NCBI GenBank assembly: GCA_039621445.1
Contig: CP154956.1
Span: 981,653 to 1,045,652, forward strand
DNA length: 64,000 nucleotides
Direction: 5' to 3'
Source: Euglena gracilis
Taxonomy: Eukaryota > Euglenida > Euglenophyceae > Euglenales
The translations under genes were made by a program, and so were the position numbers. The notes beneath the pieces are model-generated. The model did not search any database. It saw only the letters and a list, made by a program, of their open reading frames with translations, and was not told where the DNA came from. Below, piece after piece: positions 41,827 to 50,959 of the stretch; the first letter of the stretch is position 1, and each line of letters starts with the position of its first letter.

Positions 41827-43281
41827 CTACTCCAAGTCCGAACCGGCCGCATAGCCGGCAACGGACTTTTTGGTGGAATAGATGGAATTCAATGAGCGCA
41901 CCGCCATTCGGGCCTCATTAAATTCCCCGTCCGTGGTCTCATCCCCCTCCCTGCCCGAAGCCGGGGTGTCCTCCAGCAAACAAGAAATCTTGAAACCGAC
42001 TTTTTGACGGTTGGAGGAGTTTCCACGGTCCCCGCGGCGCTTACCGCGATTTCCGTAGCCGGGCCGGGGGGAACGAGATCTGGGACATTTGGATGGGTGG
42101 TGGTCTTTGGAACCGCAAAGTGAACAACGGGATTTGTGGCGGGATTCCGCATAACGGGGGGAACGGTATTCCGTTCTTCCGTCAAGCCGTCGTGGCGAAC
42201 GGGTTTCCCGTCGACCATGACCGGTGTACCGGGGTTTCCCCGGTGACTCGCGCGAAGAGGATGATCCACTTCGCGAACGAGATCGTGAAGAGTCCGGATT
42301 GAAATCCCGTTTTCGGGTAGGGGGTCCAGGTGACCGACCGCGAGAAGGACGGGTTTCCCGACCATCACGCGATGGTGACCTGGGCCTACTACCGTTAAAG
42401 GGGTTCTCCGAAGAACGTAAAACTCCCGATTGTCGTGAAAACGCCGAGGAACCCGATCCCCGTGAGGAGGTCGAGCCCCTTGGGCTTCCAATACGCTTTC
42501 GCGCATCAGGATTTGGACATTCCCGAGACATGTGACCAGATTTGTTACACAAAAAGCACAGTTTATCCGTGCCTTGGTCTGAAGAACGCTGATTCCGCGT
42601 TTTCGGTCCCGTGGTGGGTGATCTTGGTGACGTGGTTGATTTTTGCAACGCATTAACCGCACCCGCAGGGATTCCCGCGATGGGATGCGTTTGAAAAGCG
42701 GACTGTATTTGTCCCAAAACTTGTGTGAGCTTGAGTTGCTTCGACACATAATTCCAACGTTGGGCAAGAGTCATCTCATGCCCTGCCAACTCCTCGCGAT
42801 GGATATCCTTCACGAGGGATGGTGTGAAATGCAACAGAACCGCATCGAATTGTTCGCGCATTTGCTTCTCGCTAAGTTCATCAACTTCGGAAGCAAGTGC
42901 TAACCATTTGGCATACCAAAGGTCAAATGGATTTCCATTTGCAATCCGATGGCGCAGATTGTCGCCACTTTTTCTCCAGGTAATCCTGGTGACCAAACTT
43001 GAGTTGGTTGAAGCGTAATTCTCAACCAGGTAATCAAATGATACGCCATTACGTATCACCAAATTACGTGCACGTTCTCGCTCCTCCCTCGGTAGGCAAT
43101 CCATGAATTCCATCTTGACTACCTCGGGATTCGGGTCTTGGGTGGGTCCCTTTAGTGCCCAATAATACTCCCAGTCCCGAAAAATTGTCTCCATGTAGTT
43201 GGATCCCCGTCCCATTGGGGTTTCACCTTGTTCGCGATTGCGACGGTGCCCTTGAAGTCTCTCTGAGTAACCCGTTGACAC
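41827..43281 (-). CDS. Element M Gag: capsid and nucleocapsid
   Basis: An intact 484-codon ORF. The capsid-type region has METIFRDWEYYWALKGPTQD, MEFMDCLPREERERARNLVI and LWYAKWLALASEVDELSEKQ. Two zinc knuckles follow, CFLCNKSGHMSREC and CSLCGSKDHHPSKC, separated by a long Arg/Ser-rich (SR-like) stretch. It ends SIYSTKKSVAGYAAGSDLE. The intact first knuckle contrasts with the Cys-to-Phe change in P. The ORF lies directly upstream of the protease frame, with a short gap and frame change. Confidence 0.85.
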   Translation of the reverse strand: MSTGYSERLQGHRRNREQGETPMGRGSNYMETIFRDWEYYWALKGPTQDPNPEVVKMEFMDCLPREERERARNLVIRNGVSFDYLVENYASTNSSLVTRITWRKSGDNLRHRIANGNPFDLWYAKWLALASEVDELSEKQMREQFDAVLLHFTPSLVKDIHREELAGHEMTLAQRWNYVSKQLKLTQVLGQIQSAFQTHPIAGIPAGAVNALQKSTTSPRSPTTGPKTRNQRSSDQGTDKLCFLCNKSGHMSRECPNPDARKRIGSPRGSTSSRGSGSSAFSRQSGVLRSSENPFNGSRPRSPSRDGRETRPSRGRSPGPPTRKRDFNPDSSRSRSRSGSSSSRESPGKPRYTGHGRRETRSPRRLDGRTEYRSPRYAESRHKSRCSLCGSKDHHPSKCPRSRSPRPGYGNRGKRRGDRGNSSNRQKVGFKISCLLEDTPASGREGDETTDGEFNEARMAVRSLNSIYSTKKSVAGYAAGSDLE

Positions 43282-43943
43282 TCGGTGGTATTCCAGGGGT
43301 TTGGGTCCGGGTAATTCTTAACACCAAACGCGTTTCGCGGATTTTGTGCTCCATGTGTACCCCGTGCAGGATTTCCTGCACCAAGTGTAGGGGTGACAGG
43401 ATTTTCCTGCGGGAAATGCGAAAAATGTGGTGAATTTCTCCCGGTGGGGCAGGTTTCCCGCCGAAAACCCGATGGGTGATCTGGTAATCCAGAACCCGTT
43501 GGTGGTTGGTATGATCGCGAATGCGATACATGACCAGTACCAGGTGTGGGGTGTTGGCTCATTCCTCGTACAAGGTTGGAATGTTGAATTTCTGGGTGGA
43601 GACTCGAATTTTGGCGCGGGGGGTCAATTTCCTCATCGGAAATGTGTTGTGAAAAGTGGGGTTGCGGTGTGGGTAAAAGCAAAGGTGGTACAATTCGCGT
43701 TTTCGCAGGTGGTTGTACCAAATTCGCGGTGGATGTAGGGATTCCTACTCCAAAAATCGTAATTTGAGAACGCGATTCCGGAACATTTGGAATACCAACC
43801 GCAGCGCTTACCGCGGTCGGTGGTGGCACAACCGGTATCGGAGTGGACATTTTATCCAAACTCGCGGACAAGTCATGCACCGTTTCTTCCAAATGTTCCA
43901 CCAACTGGAGTTGGCCGCAAATTCGGTCAACCTCAGTCTCCAA
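43152..43943 (-). CDS. Element M Gag middle region
   Basis: A 263-codon frame homologous to P 11875-12750: METEVDRICGQLQLVEHLEE, then a Pro/His/Ser-rich part, ending VKPQWDGDPTTWRQFFG. It overlaps the start of the capsid frame by 130 bp in another frame, with the frame switch at the same place as in P. The shared position may mean that programmed frameshifting, or an old common frameshift, separates these parts. Confidence 0.6.
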   Translation of the reverse strand: METEVDRICGQLQLVEHLEETVHDLSASLDKMSTPIPVVPPPTAVSAAVGIPNVPESRSQITIFGVGIPTSTANLVQPPAKTRIVPPLLLPTPQPHFSQHISDEEIDPPRQNSSLHPEIQHSNLVRGMSQHPTPGTGHVSHSRSYQPPTGSGLPDHPSGFRRETCPTGRNSPHFSHFPQENPVTPTLGAGNPARGTHGAQNPRNAFGVKNYPDPNPWNTTECQRVTQRDFKGTVAIANKVKPQWDGDPTTWRQFFGTGSIIGH

Positions 43944-45809
43944 ATGCCTAATGCGTTAGCGGTAACGGGAAAAATCGTCCAAGTGTGGTAACTTTTCAGA
44001 AACCAAGTGTAAATCTTGGACAAGTTGTCCTTGGGACTCCTCCAATTGGTGGGGTGACTTGGTGGGGTTTACGCGGTGGTGTGCGAATTTTCCGCGGTTG
44101 GCTTTTCCAACAACGCAGAAATTCGTCCATCCAACCGTGAAACCTCATCTTGCATGGATCGGGCATTCCGATTCACAGATTCCGCAAGTTGAATTAAACT
44201 CGTACAAAATGCTTGCAAGGTTTACTTGTTGTCACCAAGCATTTTGTTATAAAATGAGCGAAATTCCGGTGACTCGGATATCCGAGCGCGCAAAACGTTG
44301 GGAAGTGCGCGAATTTCCGCTACTGTGGTGGACAACAAGGTGCAACGGGTTTGTAATTCCCCAATAGCGGCTTGAATACCACTAATGTCGGGAATTCGCT
44401 TGGAAAATGCGGAAACTGGCTCCTGCAAACCGACAACGGTGGCATTAATACCGCCAATGTCCGTTTGTGATTGTTGTTGCGCGAAATCCAGCCGTTGTGC
44501 GCAATCCGCGATTTTCGCGTGCAGGGTGGTTAATACATCCTGATTTGCGGCACAATGGCAGGATTTTTGCTCCAAGTGTAAAATTCGTTCCTACAAAAGC
44601 TGAATTTGCGTACGGGGAACAAAATTTTCTTGCCCTTTCGCTTGAAATTGCTTCAAATGCTCAATTTCCGAGCAAAGATGCAAAATCCGTTGTTGGGCTT
44701 CTTGGAAAGAAGTAGTGAGTGTGGCAAAATGCTCAACCGCAACAAAGTTACCGATTTCCGTCATTTTGGTGGTGGCATTTTGCGCTTGTAACTGGTGCTG
44801 CAATTGCAGTAGCATGGTTCAACATGATTCCACTTTGGCAAAAAGATGGCTCATACCATCTTGTACATGCAGAAACTTGGAATCATTCCGCGTTTCCGCT
44901 TCATGCAGTGTTTCACTGATTTGTTGGAAGTTTTGTGGAAGTTGGATGCGCAAAATACTGTCAACACTTTCCCGAAAAAGCTGTAGGTCTTTCCCCGCAT
45001 TTTCAAAGTTGTGTTGGCAATATTTGCCGATTTCCTGCAAATACTTCCAGCAATATTCCAGTTTGGTGTTGACAACCCTTTGATTGTCCTCATCAAACTG
45101 CAAAACCTTATTGAGCATGGTTGCACATTCCGCAACGCATTGGTGGACACACATTATTTGCTTGTTCAGCGGGTGATCCGCTGGGAGTTGACCGAGATTT
45201 CGGCAAACATCACCAGGGGTGAGGTTATCCCTCAAATCTTCCTCATAGTCCTCCACAATGGAAACGGAACCAGAGATTTCCGGTACCACCAGACGCATAT
45301 CTGGGTTCCACGGTAAAGCAGGGAAAACCGCAGTTTCCGCGGGTAATCCCGGCAATGCGTGAAATGGTGTGGGGGGTGGAAATTGAGGGGGGGGTTAGAA
45401 AAAACACGGTGTTTCCACCGAGTTGCACTCCAAAAGGCCCACCGGTGCTTCCACCGGGGATCTTTGGGTGTGAACAGAGCAAAGGTCAAATACTCCTCAC
45501 TTTGTCCATGGGTTACATGAGTTGCCAAGTGTAACGGTGCAAGGGGTTCATCCACTCGCTGCACCAATGATGGGTGAACCGGGATGGAGGTAGGCATTTT
45601 GCCACCTACATCACGCACAATCAATGACAATGATGATGAAGAGGGTTCATTACCCCCATGCAACAATAAAGGTGTTTCGTCTTTTGACAATGACAAATGA
45701 GCGAATTGCCTTCTTCTTGCTTGGGGGGTCGGGAATTGGAACTTGTTGCATTCAAACCGTTACAATCCCCGCAATCTTCATCAAGATTGGTCAATGAACT
45801 CATCAACAA
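43944..45809 (-). pseudogene. Element M Gag N-terminal coiled-coil region
   Basis: Frames from the 5' side: 45621-45809 (MLMSSLTNLDEDCGDCNGLN), 45232-45696 (MSLSKDETPLLLHGGNEPSS), 44819-45355 (MPGLPAETAVFPALPWNPDM ... LQFDEDNQRVVNTKLEYCWK ... FQQISETLHEAETRNDSKFL) and 44222-44575 (HAKIADCAQRLDFAQQQSQT). The long helical, Gln/Glu-rich sequence predicts a coiled coil. Stops and frame changes separate the parts. The first 450 bp have no counterpart in P, which begins near 45,430 of this copy. Confidence 0.65.
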
Positions 45810-45864
45810 GTCATAATCAAATTTGCTGTTGGGTGGAACGTCTGTGTAGGATCGTTGCCTAAAT
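45810..45864 (-). other. Element M leader
   Basis: Short AT-rich untranslated leader between the PBS and the first plausible Gag ATG (45,807-45,809). Confidence 0.5.
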
Positions 45865-45873
45865 CTGCTACCA
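45865..45873 (-). promoter_or_regulatory. Primer-binding site of element M
   Basis: TGGTAGCAG (minus strand) directly follows the 5' LTR end ACACT with no spacer. It is identical to the T3 site. The tRNA primer is unassigned. Confidence 0.7.
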
Positions 45874-46300
45874 AGTGTACGTCCAAAGCTTTCCCTTTTC
45901 CCCTTTTTGGAACTTTCTGTAAAAGCCTTTCGCTTTCGCCTTGGTGCGCAGCCTACTTATGTTAGGGAAAAGTCTTTGGAGTAACGAAAAGTGGTTTCCC
46001 CCTTTTCTTCCCAATTCCCCAAGAAGCAAAGCACAAAGCAAAGACTCAGAAGTTTCTTCTGAGATCAAGTTCGACTGTTCCGAGGGTTTTTCCCTCCGAC
46101 AAAACCGATGGTCAAACTTTGGAAGAATGACAGTGAAGAATACCACCTGTGGGGGAAGAGAGAAAAGTGCTGACGTGTGCAGGGGCAGATCCCAGAAGGG
46201 TCTGCCACGATCTTACCAGCTGTGGATTTCCACAGTGGTGCGACCGTCACAGAACCCACTCTGCAGATATCCTACAGAGCTGGGACGTGCCTGGTACACA
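45874..46300 (-). repeat. 5' LTR of element M
   Basis: This 427-bp direct repeat of 27,085-27,512 runs TGTGTACCAGG to GGACGTACACT on the minus strand. Differences are mostly transitions, plus one clustered change (GGAGATAAATG against GAGAGAAAAG). Outside it lies AGGAG (46,301-46,305), the right target duplication. Confidence 0.93.
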
Positions 46301-46305
46301 AGGAG

Positions 46306-47430
46306 TCCATCTGCAGCATCTTGTTGGTCAAGCTGTAGTCGCACACGAGCCTCCACTTGCCCGACTTCTTGCGGATGGGGAAGGCGTCCCCCGCCACGGC
46401 CCCCGCCCCGCCTCCAGCTTGCCGTCCGCCAGGCACTCCCGCTCCATCTCCCTCAGGGCCTCCAGCCGCTCGTCCTTGAGGTTGATGATCCGGCCCACCA
46501 CCGGAGTTGCCCCCGGCTTCAGCCTCAGCACCGCCTTCCCATGGGTGCCCCGCGCCGGGGGACACGGCCACACCCGCTCACAGAACACCCGGCCTTTGAA
46601 CTCGTTGATGATCTTGTCCCGCAGCTGCCGCGCCAAGGGATGGTCCACGTCATGTTCTGTCTCCACCACCCCTCGCACCGCCTTCGCCGCTTCTTCGGCC
46701 TCCTTCAGCATCATCGGCACTTCTCGGACTGCTACCTCGTCCGCGGTCAGCTGCCTCATCTTCTTCTGTGTGGAGAGGTAGCCGTCCAGCTCGCCTTCAT
46801 CTTCATCGTCATCTTCCTCCTCCTTCTCTTCGTCTCCTCGCCGCCTCAGGATCCACTTGGGGTCCGCGTGGAGCTGCAAGGTCGCGCCACGACTGCACAT
46901 CCAGCTGGTTCTCCCGGAGCCACGGATACCCCAGGATGAGGTCTGTGCTGATGCAGCCGTCGTACGCCACCACCTTCGTAGTCCACGTCCTCGGTCTCCG
47001 CTCCTCGTCGTCGGTCTGGGCCGCAAACAACATCTTCAGCCCTGCTTCTCGTTGTCCTCCGGGTAGAGCTTCTCCACTCACCGTGCGTAGCACCAAGGGT
47101 CTTGTCGCCGCGTGGAACACTGACTCCGGGAACAGCTCCATCTTCACGAGGGCAGTCTGCGACCCCGTATCGATCGAGGCCTTCGCCAGGATCTTCACCC
47201 CGCCTGCCTCCACCTCCACGTCCATCAGCAGGTGGTAGCACCCCCCGCGGTGCTCCATCCGGCCGACCGTGAACGGGCGGTTCGGGAGGTGCTGCCATGG
47301 CCGCACCACCACCTTCCGTACCTTCTTCGCCTCCTCCACTGCCGCCACTTCTTCCCGTGCCTTCTCCCCCAGGCACAGGTACCGCACAACCCCCTCCGGG
47401 ATGCGGTAGGCCTCCTCCCTCGTGCACTTG
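46306..47430 (-). pseudogene. Element H protease and N-terminal reverse transcriptase
   Basis: The minus-strand frame 46809-47387 carries an aspartic protease: VKILAKASIDTGSQTALVKM (DTG active site) and CISTDLILGYPWLRENQLDV. Frame 46328-47026 continues with an acidic linker (EEKEEEDDDEDEGELDGYL) and the pre-RT region GKAVLRLKPGATPVVGRIIN, LREMERECLADGKLEAG. A frameshift near 46,390 leads to DAFPIRKKSGKWRLVCDYSL, TNKMLQMDS, where element M is inserted. The 3' half of this RT is at 26,705-27,079. The coding GC is higher than in M, marking H as a separate family. Confidence 0.85.
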
Positions 47431-47442
47431 CGCTCGCCACCA

Positions 47443-47892
47443 TCAGCTACTCACACAGCCGTCAGCTGTGTACGAGAGTGTAAGGTAGGCTTGTGCCCTC
47501 GTACTGATGGCCCTTCCCAATTGAGCCCAGGGATTCCTGCCAGCGCGTGGCAATGGCGCCAGCACTGCCTTGGGCATGCACCAGCGTGCGTGTAAGGACT
47601 CCCATGAAGCGTGTCTGTTGTAGGCCTTCAGAAGAGAGGTGCAGAGTTGAGAGACTGCCTGTACGGCGCCACGAAGGATGTGTGAGACTGTGCCCCTGAG
47701 GTGGTGTGCGATGTCATCCCAGGTTGGTTCGAGCGTCGGACAGCGTTGTGAGAAGGAGGTCCAAGGCCTGCTGCAGCCCGGCAGAAATGTCTGGGGTGGG
47801 TCATCTGTTTCCATAGCTGCCGTCGCTGCTGTGACCGGGATTGACGTGGGCGCCGCAGGGGGTGGCAATGGGTCATCCAATTCAATGGCCAC
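47443..47892 (-). CDS. Unassigned ORF upstream of element H protease
   Basis: A 149-codon frame starts MAIELDDPLPPPAAPTSIPV and contains RPWTSFSQRCPTLEPTWDDI and ILRGAVQAVSQLCTSLLKAY. It is followed, without a recognised Gag domain, by the element H protease. It could be a Gag remnant of H or unrelated. Nothing in it is diagnostic. Confidence 0.3.
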   Translation of the reverse strand: MAIELDDPLPPPAAPTSIPVTAATAAMETDDPPQTFLPGCSRPWTSFSQRCPTLEPTWDDIAHHLRGTVSHILRGAVQAVSQLCTSLLKAYNRHASWESLHARWCMPKAVLAPLPRAGRNPWAQLGRAISTRAQAYLTLSYTADGCVSS

Positions 47893-48065
47893 TGATAAGT
47901 CCGGGCCCAGGTTGGTCCCATTTTCAGTTGGCCGTGCAAGAGCAGCACCTTGCCTTCGTGTTTGGCGGCCTCTCTTTGTTGGCCATCCTGTCCGTGGGCC
48001 AGGTTTTCTTCAACGTTGCCGCACGAAAGTAACCCGCCTCTTCCCCGAAGGCAGAAACGCCGCGC

Positions 48066-48662
48066 AGTTTTGGCTGGAAATCTGCTGGGCCCTGGGGCAA
48101 AGTTGGACAGCATCATGGCTGAAGCCTTGGGCCCTGGGGCCACGTCTGTGAAAAGCTTTTCTGTGCCAGTTTTGGCTTGAAATGTGTTGAGCCCTGGGGT
48201 AAAATGTGACAGCATCATGGCTGTAGCCTTGGGCCCTGAGGCCACGTCTGTGAAAAGCTTTTCTGTGCCAGTTTTGGCTTGAAATGTGTTGAGCCCTGGG
48301 GCAAAGTTGGAAAGCATCATGGCTGAAGCCTTGGGCCCTGGGGCCACGTCTCTGAAAAACTTTTCTGTGCCAGATTTGGTTGGAAATGTGTTGCTCCCTG
48401 GGGCAAAGTTTAACAGCATCATGGCAAAAGCCTAGGGCCCTGGGACCACATCTCTGAAAAACTTTTCTGTGCCAGTTTTGGTTTGAAATGTGTTGAGCGT
48501 TGGGGCAGAATTTGACAGCATCGTGGCTGAAACCTTGGGCCCTGGGGCAACATCTCTGAAAAACGTTTCTGTGCCAGATTTGGTTTGAAATGTGTTGAGC
48601 CCTGGGCCAGACTCTAGGAGCAATGTGGCAAAAGTCTGGGGCCCTGGGGCCAACTCTGTGAA
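48066..48662 (-). repeat. 102-bp tandem repeat, about six copies
   Basis: The words CATCATGG(C/T) recur at 48,111, 48,213, 48,315, 48,417 and 48,519, with a diverged copy at 48,621, a strict 102-bp period. The minus strand is open through much of it (47628-48422) and encodes a 34-residue repeat of the type MMLSNFAPGLNTFQAKTGTE. Since 102 is divisible by three, a protein repeat is possible. No domain is recognised. Confidence 0.88.
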
Positions 48663-48872
48663 ATGTTTATAAGGTCCTGGGGCCATAGTGCGGGTTGGAA
48701 CAGTGAACGCCATGTTACAGCATAGGTGGTACAGCAAAGTACAGTGAAACATGGAAAATACTTCCAGCCAGCTGGCCAACCAACTATCTATTTTTTTTTT
48801 TGATAAGGATAAGACCTGTGGTGGGGCGAACCGAGTCCACCGACCAGTGGCACAGCCTACTGGATTTGAAGT
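48663..48872. other. Spacer between tandem repeat and MITE-like element
   Basis: No supported gene. It contains a 10-base T run near 48,792. Confidence 0.4.
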
Positions 48873-49132
48873 GTTCCCACCCGTATGTGTTTCATTTCGG
48901 CTTTTCGGCTTTTTTGCCATTTTTCTCACTTTTGGCTGGCAAAACGGCTTTTTCGCCATTTTGCCAACGGCGAAACGGCTTTTTCGCCGTTTTGCCAACG
49001 GCAAAGCGGCTTTTCTGCCGTTTTGCTAACGGCGAAAAGGCTTTTTTGCCGTTATGCTGACGGCTAAACGGCTTTTTCGCCGTTTTGCCGAAAAGCCGTT
49101 TTGAAACAAAAGGGCTTCTGATGGGTGGGAAC
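48873..49132. mobile_element. MITE-like element with GCCGTTTTGCC repeats, copy 1
   Basis: A 260-bp element has perfect 10-bp inverted ends GTTCCCACCC (48,873-48,882) and GGGTGGGAAC (49,123-49,132). Its interior is a tandem or inverted mosaic of units such as GCCGTTTTGCCAACGGCGAAA, each itself partly palindromic. No ORF of note. No clear target duplication is seen. Related sequences lie at 49,470-49,640 and 52,160-52,345. Confidence 0.7.
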
Positions 49133-49235
49133 AAGAGTTCAGGGGGGTGAGGCTAAATACAGAAGAAAGAGTCTGTGCGGGGTGCGGGGGCAGGTAAGAG
49201 GCGTGAGAAAGGATCCCGACATGATGCGGTTGCAC

Positions 49236-49312
49236 AGGTTTTTTGTAATCCTGTTCTCGACCGCCGCAATTCTAGGTTTTTTGTAATCCTGTTCTCGACC
49301 GCCGCAATTCTT
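49236..49312. repeat. 38-bp tandem duplication
   Basis: AGGTTTTTTGTAATCCTG ... CCGCCGCAATTCT is present twice head to tail. Confidence 0.85.
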
Positions 49313-49467
49313 ATTGGTGGTTGAGTTTTGCGTTGTCGAGCTTGCGAGAGTAAGGCGTGTCTTGCTCACCACTTATCCACCGACTAGCAAGGAGTGGAGA
49401 TGCGGCGGTTGTACAGGCAGTACACAATCCTGTGCTTTACCGCAACGTTATTTCGGAATGGCCTTGG

Positions 49468-49640
49468 TGCTCGTGTTCCCGCCCGTGGGCGCCCGAATTG
49501 TTTCAAAACGGCTTTCCGGCTTTTCGGCCGCTGCGAGCGGCGAAAAAGCCGTGGAAAACGGCCGAAAAGCCGCGTTGAACGGCGAAAATGCCGTTTCTCC
49601 GGGCCCTCTTGGCAGAAAAGCCGTTTAGCCGGCAGCACTT
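49468..49640. mobile_element. MITE-like element, copy 2 (partial)
   Basis: It begins GTGTTCCCGCCCGTGGG, like copy 1, and continues with GGCTTTCCGGCTTTTCGGCC and repeated GCCGAAAAGCCG / GGCGAAAATGCCG units. The far end is not resolved. Same family as 48,873-49,132. Confidence 0.55.
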
Positions 49641-50014
49641 GCGCAAAAGCCGGCTTGTCGAACTCCCCCCGAGGAAAACCGAAAAGGGAGCAAGGGACAC
49701 CGAGGGCGAAGCACAAAGACCTTGTGAAACTGAGGCCCCCCTTCACTCTGCCGGCGCACGAGGCAGGGGGGTTGACAAAAACAAATCGCCCATTTTCTTT
49801 GTTTTTTTCTTTGGCTTTTTTGCCGTGGCCTTTTTTTTTTAAACGTGGTTGGCTTTCCCCGTTTGTTCCGACAACATACTTGCCAACCCCTCAACTAGCA
49901 AGCAAAGACATCGCAATACAAAACTGTTCGGGTGCTGTCAAAAAAGTGCGTGCTGTTACTGCTGTGCCTCCGCCACTTTGTTCTGCAACAAGTGCAGTAT
50001 AAGCTCTTGAAAAA
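49641..50014. other. Non-coding, pyrimidine-rich stretch
   Basis: Contains a T-rich segment (49,790-49,840, with a nine-base T run). No supported gene. Confidence 0.4.
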
Positions 50015-50128
50015 TGCGTGTGTGTCTGTGTGTTTGCGTGTGCATTTGCGTGTGCATTTGTGTGCGCGTGTGCGTGCGTGTGCATGTGCGTGTGCGTGTG
50101 TGTATGTGTGTGCGCGTGGGTGTGTGTG
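50015..50128. repeat. GT-rich imperfect microsatellite
   Basis: Repeated GTGT, GCGT and GCAT words (GCGTGTGTGTCTGTGTGT and similar) over about 114 bp. Both strands give spurious Cys/Val or His/Thr ORFs. Confidence 0.88.
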
Positions 50129-50899
50129 GCTGCACGCCCGTGCATGTATGTTTTCTGTCGTTCTATGTGCATATGTGATCGCATCAAAAAGTACCAGGTG
50201 CCACCAGGGCAATTGGTATGTTGTAGCGTATACAACATACCGAATTGCACCATTTCTCGCTCAGGAAAAAGAATTCCTCTACGAAAAAGAGGGGTCTAAA
50301 ATGAGGCTCACAAACCAGAACAAAACATGCATTGCACACATATGGGTTGTGATGCACCTCATGACAACCATGGACAGAAAAAATGGCCCTAAAGTGCTCC
50401 AAGGCCAGCGGGGGGGGGGGAACAAAAAAGCAAATATCCCCAAACTGGAAAAACCAAATCCAACAGAAGCATTTTTTTTCAAGAGCCTTGATGGAAGGAA
50501 TTGAACAAACTCTTTACATTCAGGGGTTTTTTCAGACCGGGGGGGGGGGAGGGGATGGGCAGCCACCCACCAAAATGGCCAAAAATGCATAAAATGGCTT
50601 TTTTCAAAATTTTTGAGGCCAGAAAAGATATACCCACCAGCCCGTACCCCCCCCCCCAGTGGGGGGTTGGCAGGGGGTCGGTCCAAGGGGCCCACCCACC
50701 CTACCCCCCCCGGGGAGGTGTCCAAGACTTAAAAAAAAACCCCTGTTTCCAATCTCCTGCGTTCATGGGGGAACCCATGGTCAGGGACCACAGGCCACTG
50801 TAGAACGGCTGGTTCAACATCAGGCTTTTGCTCAAGGACCTGGGGGGGGGGGGGCTAATCGGCTGGACTCTGGAAAAAAATGGCCAATAATTCAGTGAA
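50129..50899. other. Repeat-rich intergenic stretch with G/C homopolymers
   Basis: Contains G or C runs of eight or more near 50,412, 50,542, 50,650, 50,705 and 50,842. No frame is supported as a gene. The 3' limit of the minus-strand gene at 50,960-52,160 is near its right side. Confidence 0.4.
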
Positions 50900-50959
50900 A
50901 GTATAATTGCTTTCTTCTCTTCTTCCTCACCGCCGTCTGTTTTTGTCATACCCGTCCAA

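Larger units (their letters stand above)
27085..46300 (-). mobile_element. Element M: chromovirus with two LTRs, inserted in element H
   Basis: A 19.2 kb minus-strand insertion with LTRs at both ends, a PBS, a polypurine tract and a 5-bp target duplication. Internal order from the 5' side (right) is Gag, protease, HPPP module, RT, then an inverted segment (37,550-39,040) with RNase H and integrase N-terminus, an integrase fragment, nested element N, integrase C-terminus with chromodomain, ORF3 module and 3' UTR. The two LTRs differ at about a dozen of ~428 positions (roughly 97% identical), so insertion is moderately old. Without N the element is about 16.3 kb, unusually long because of the ORF3 module and large Gag. 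Confidence 0.93.

Noticed and set aside
49891-50299. His/Thr- and Cys/Val-rich ORFs
   Set aside because: They are translations of the GT-rich microsatellite, not genes.
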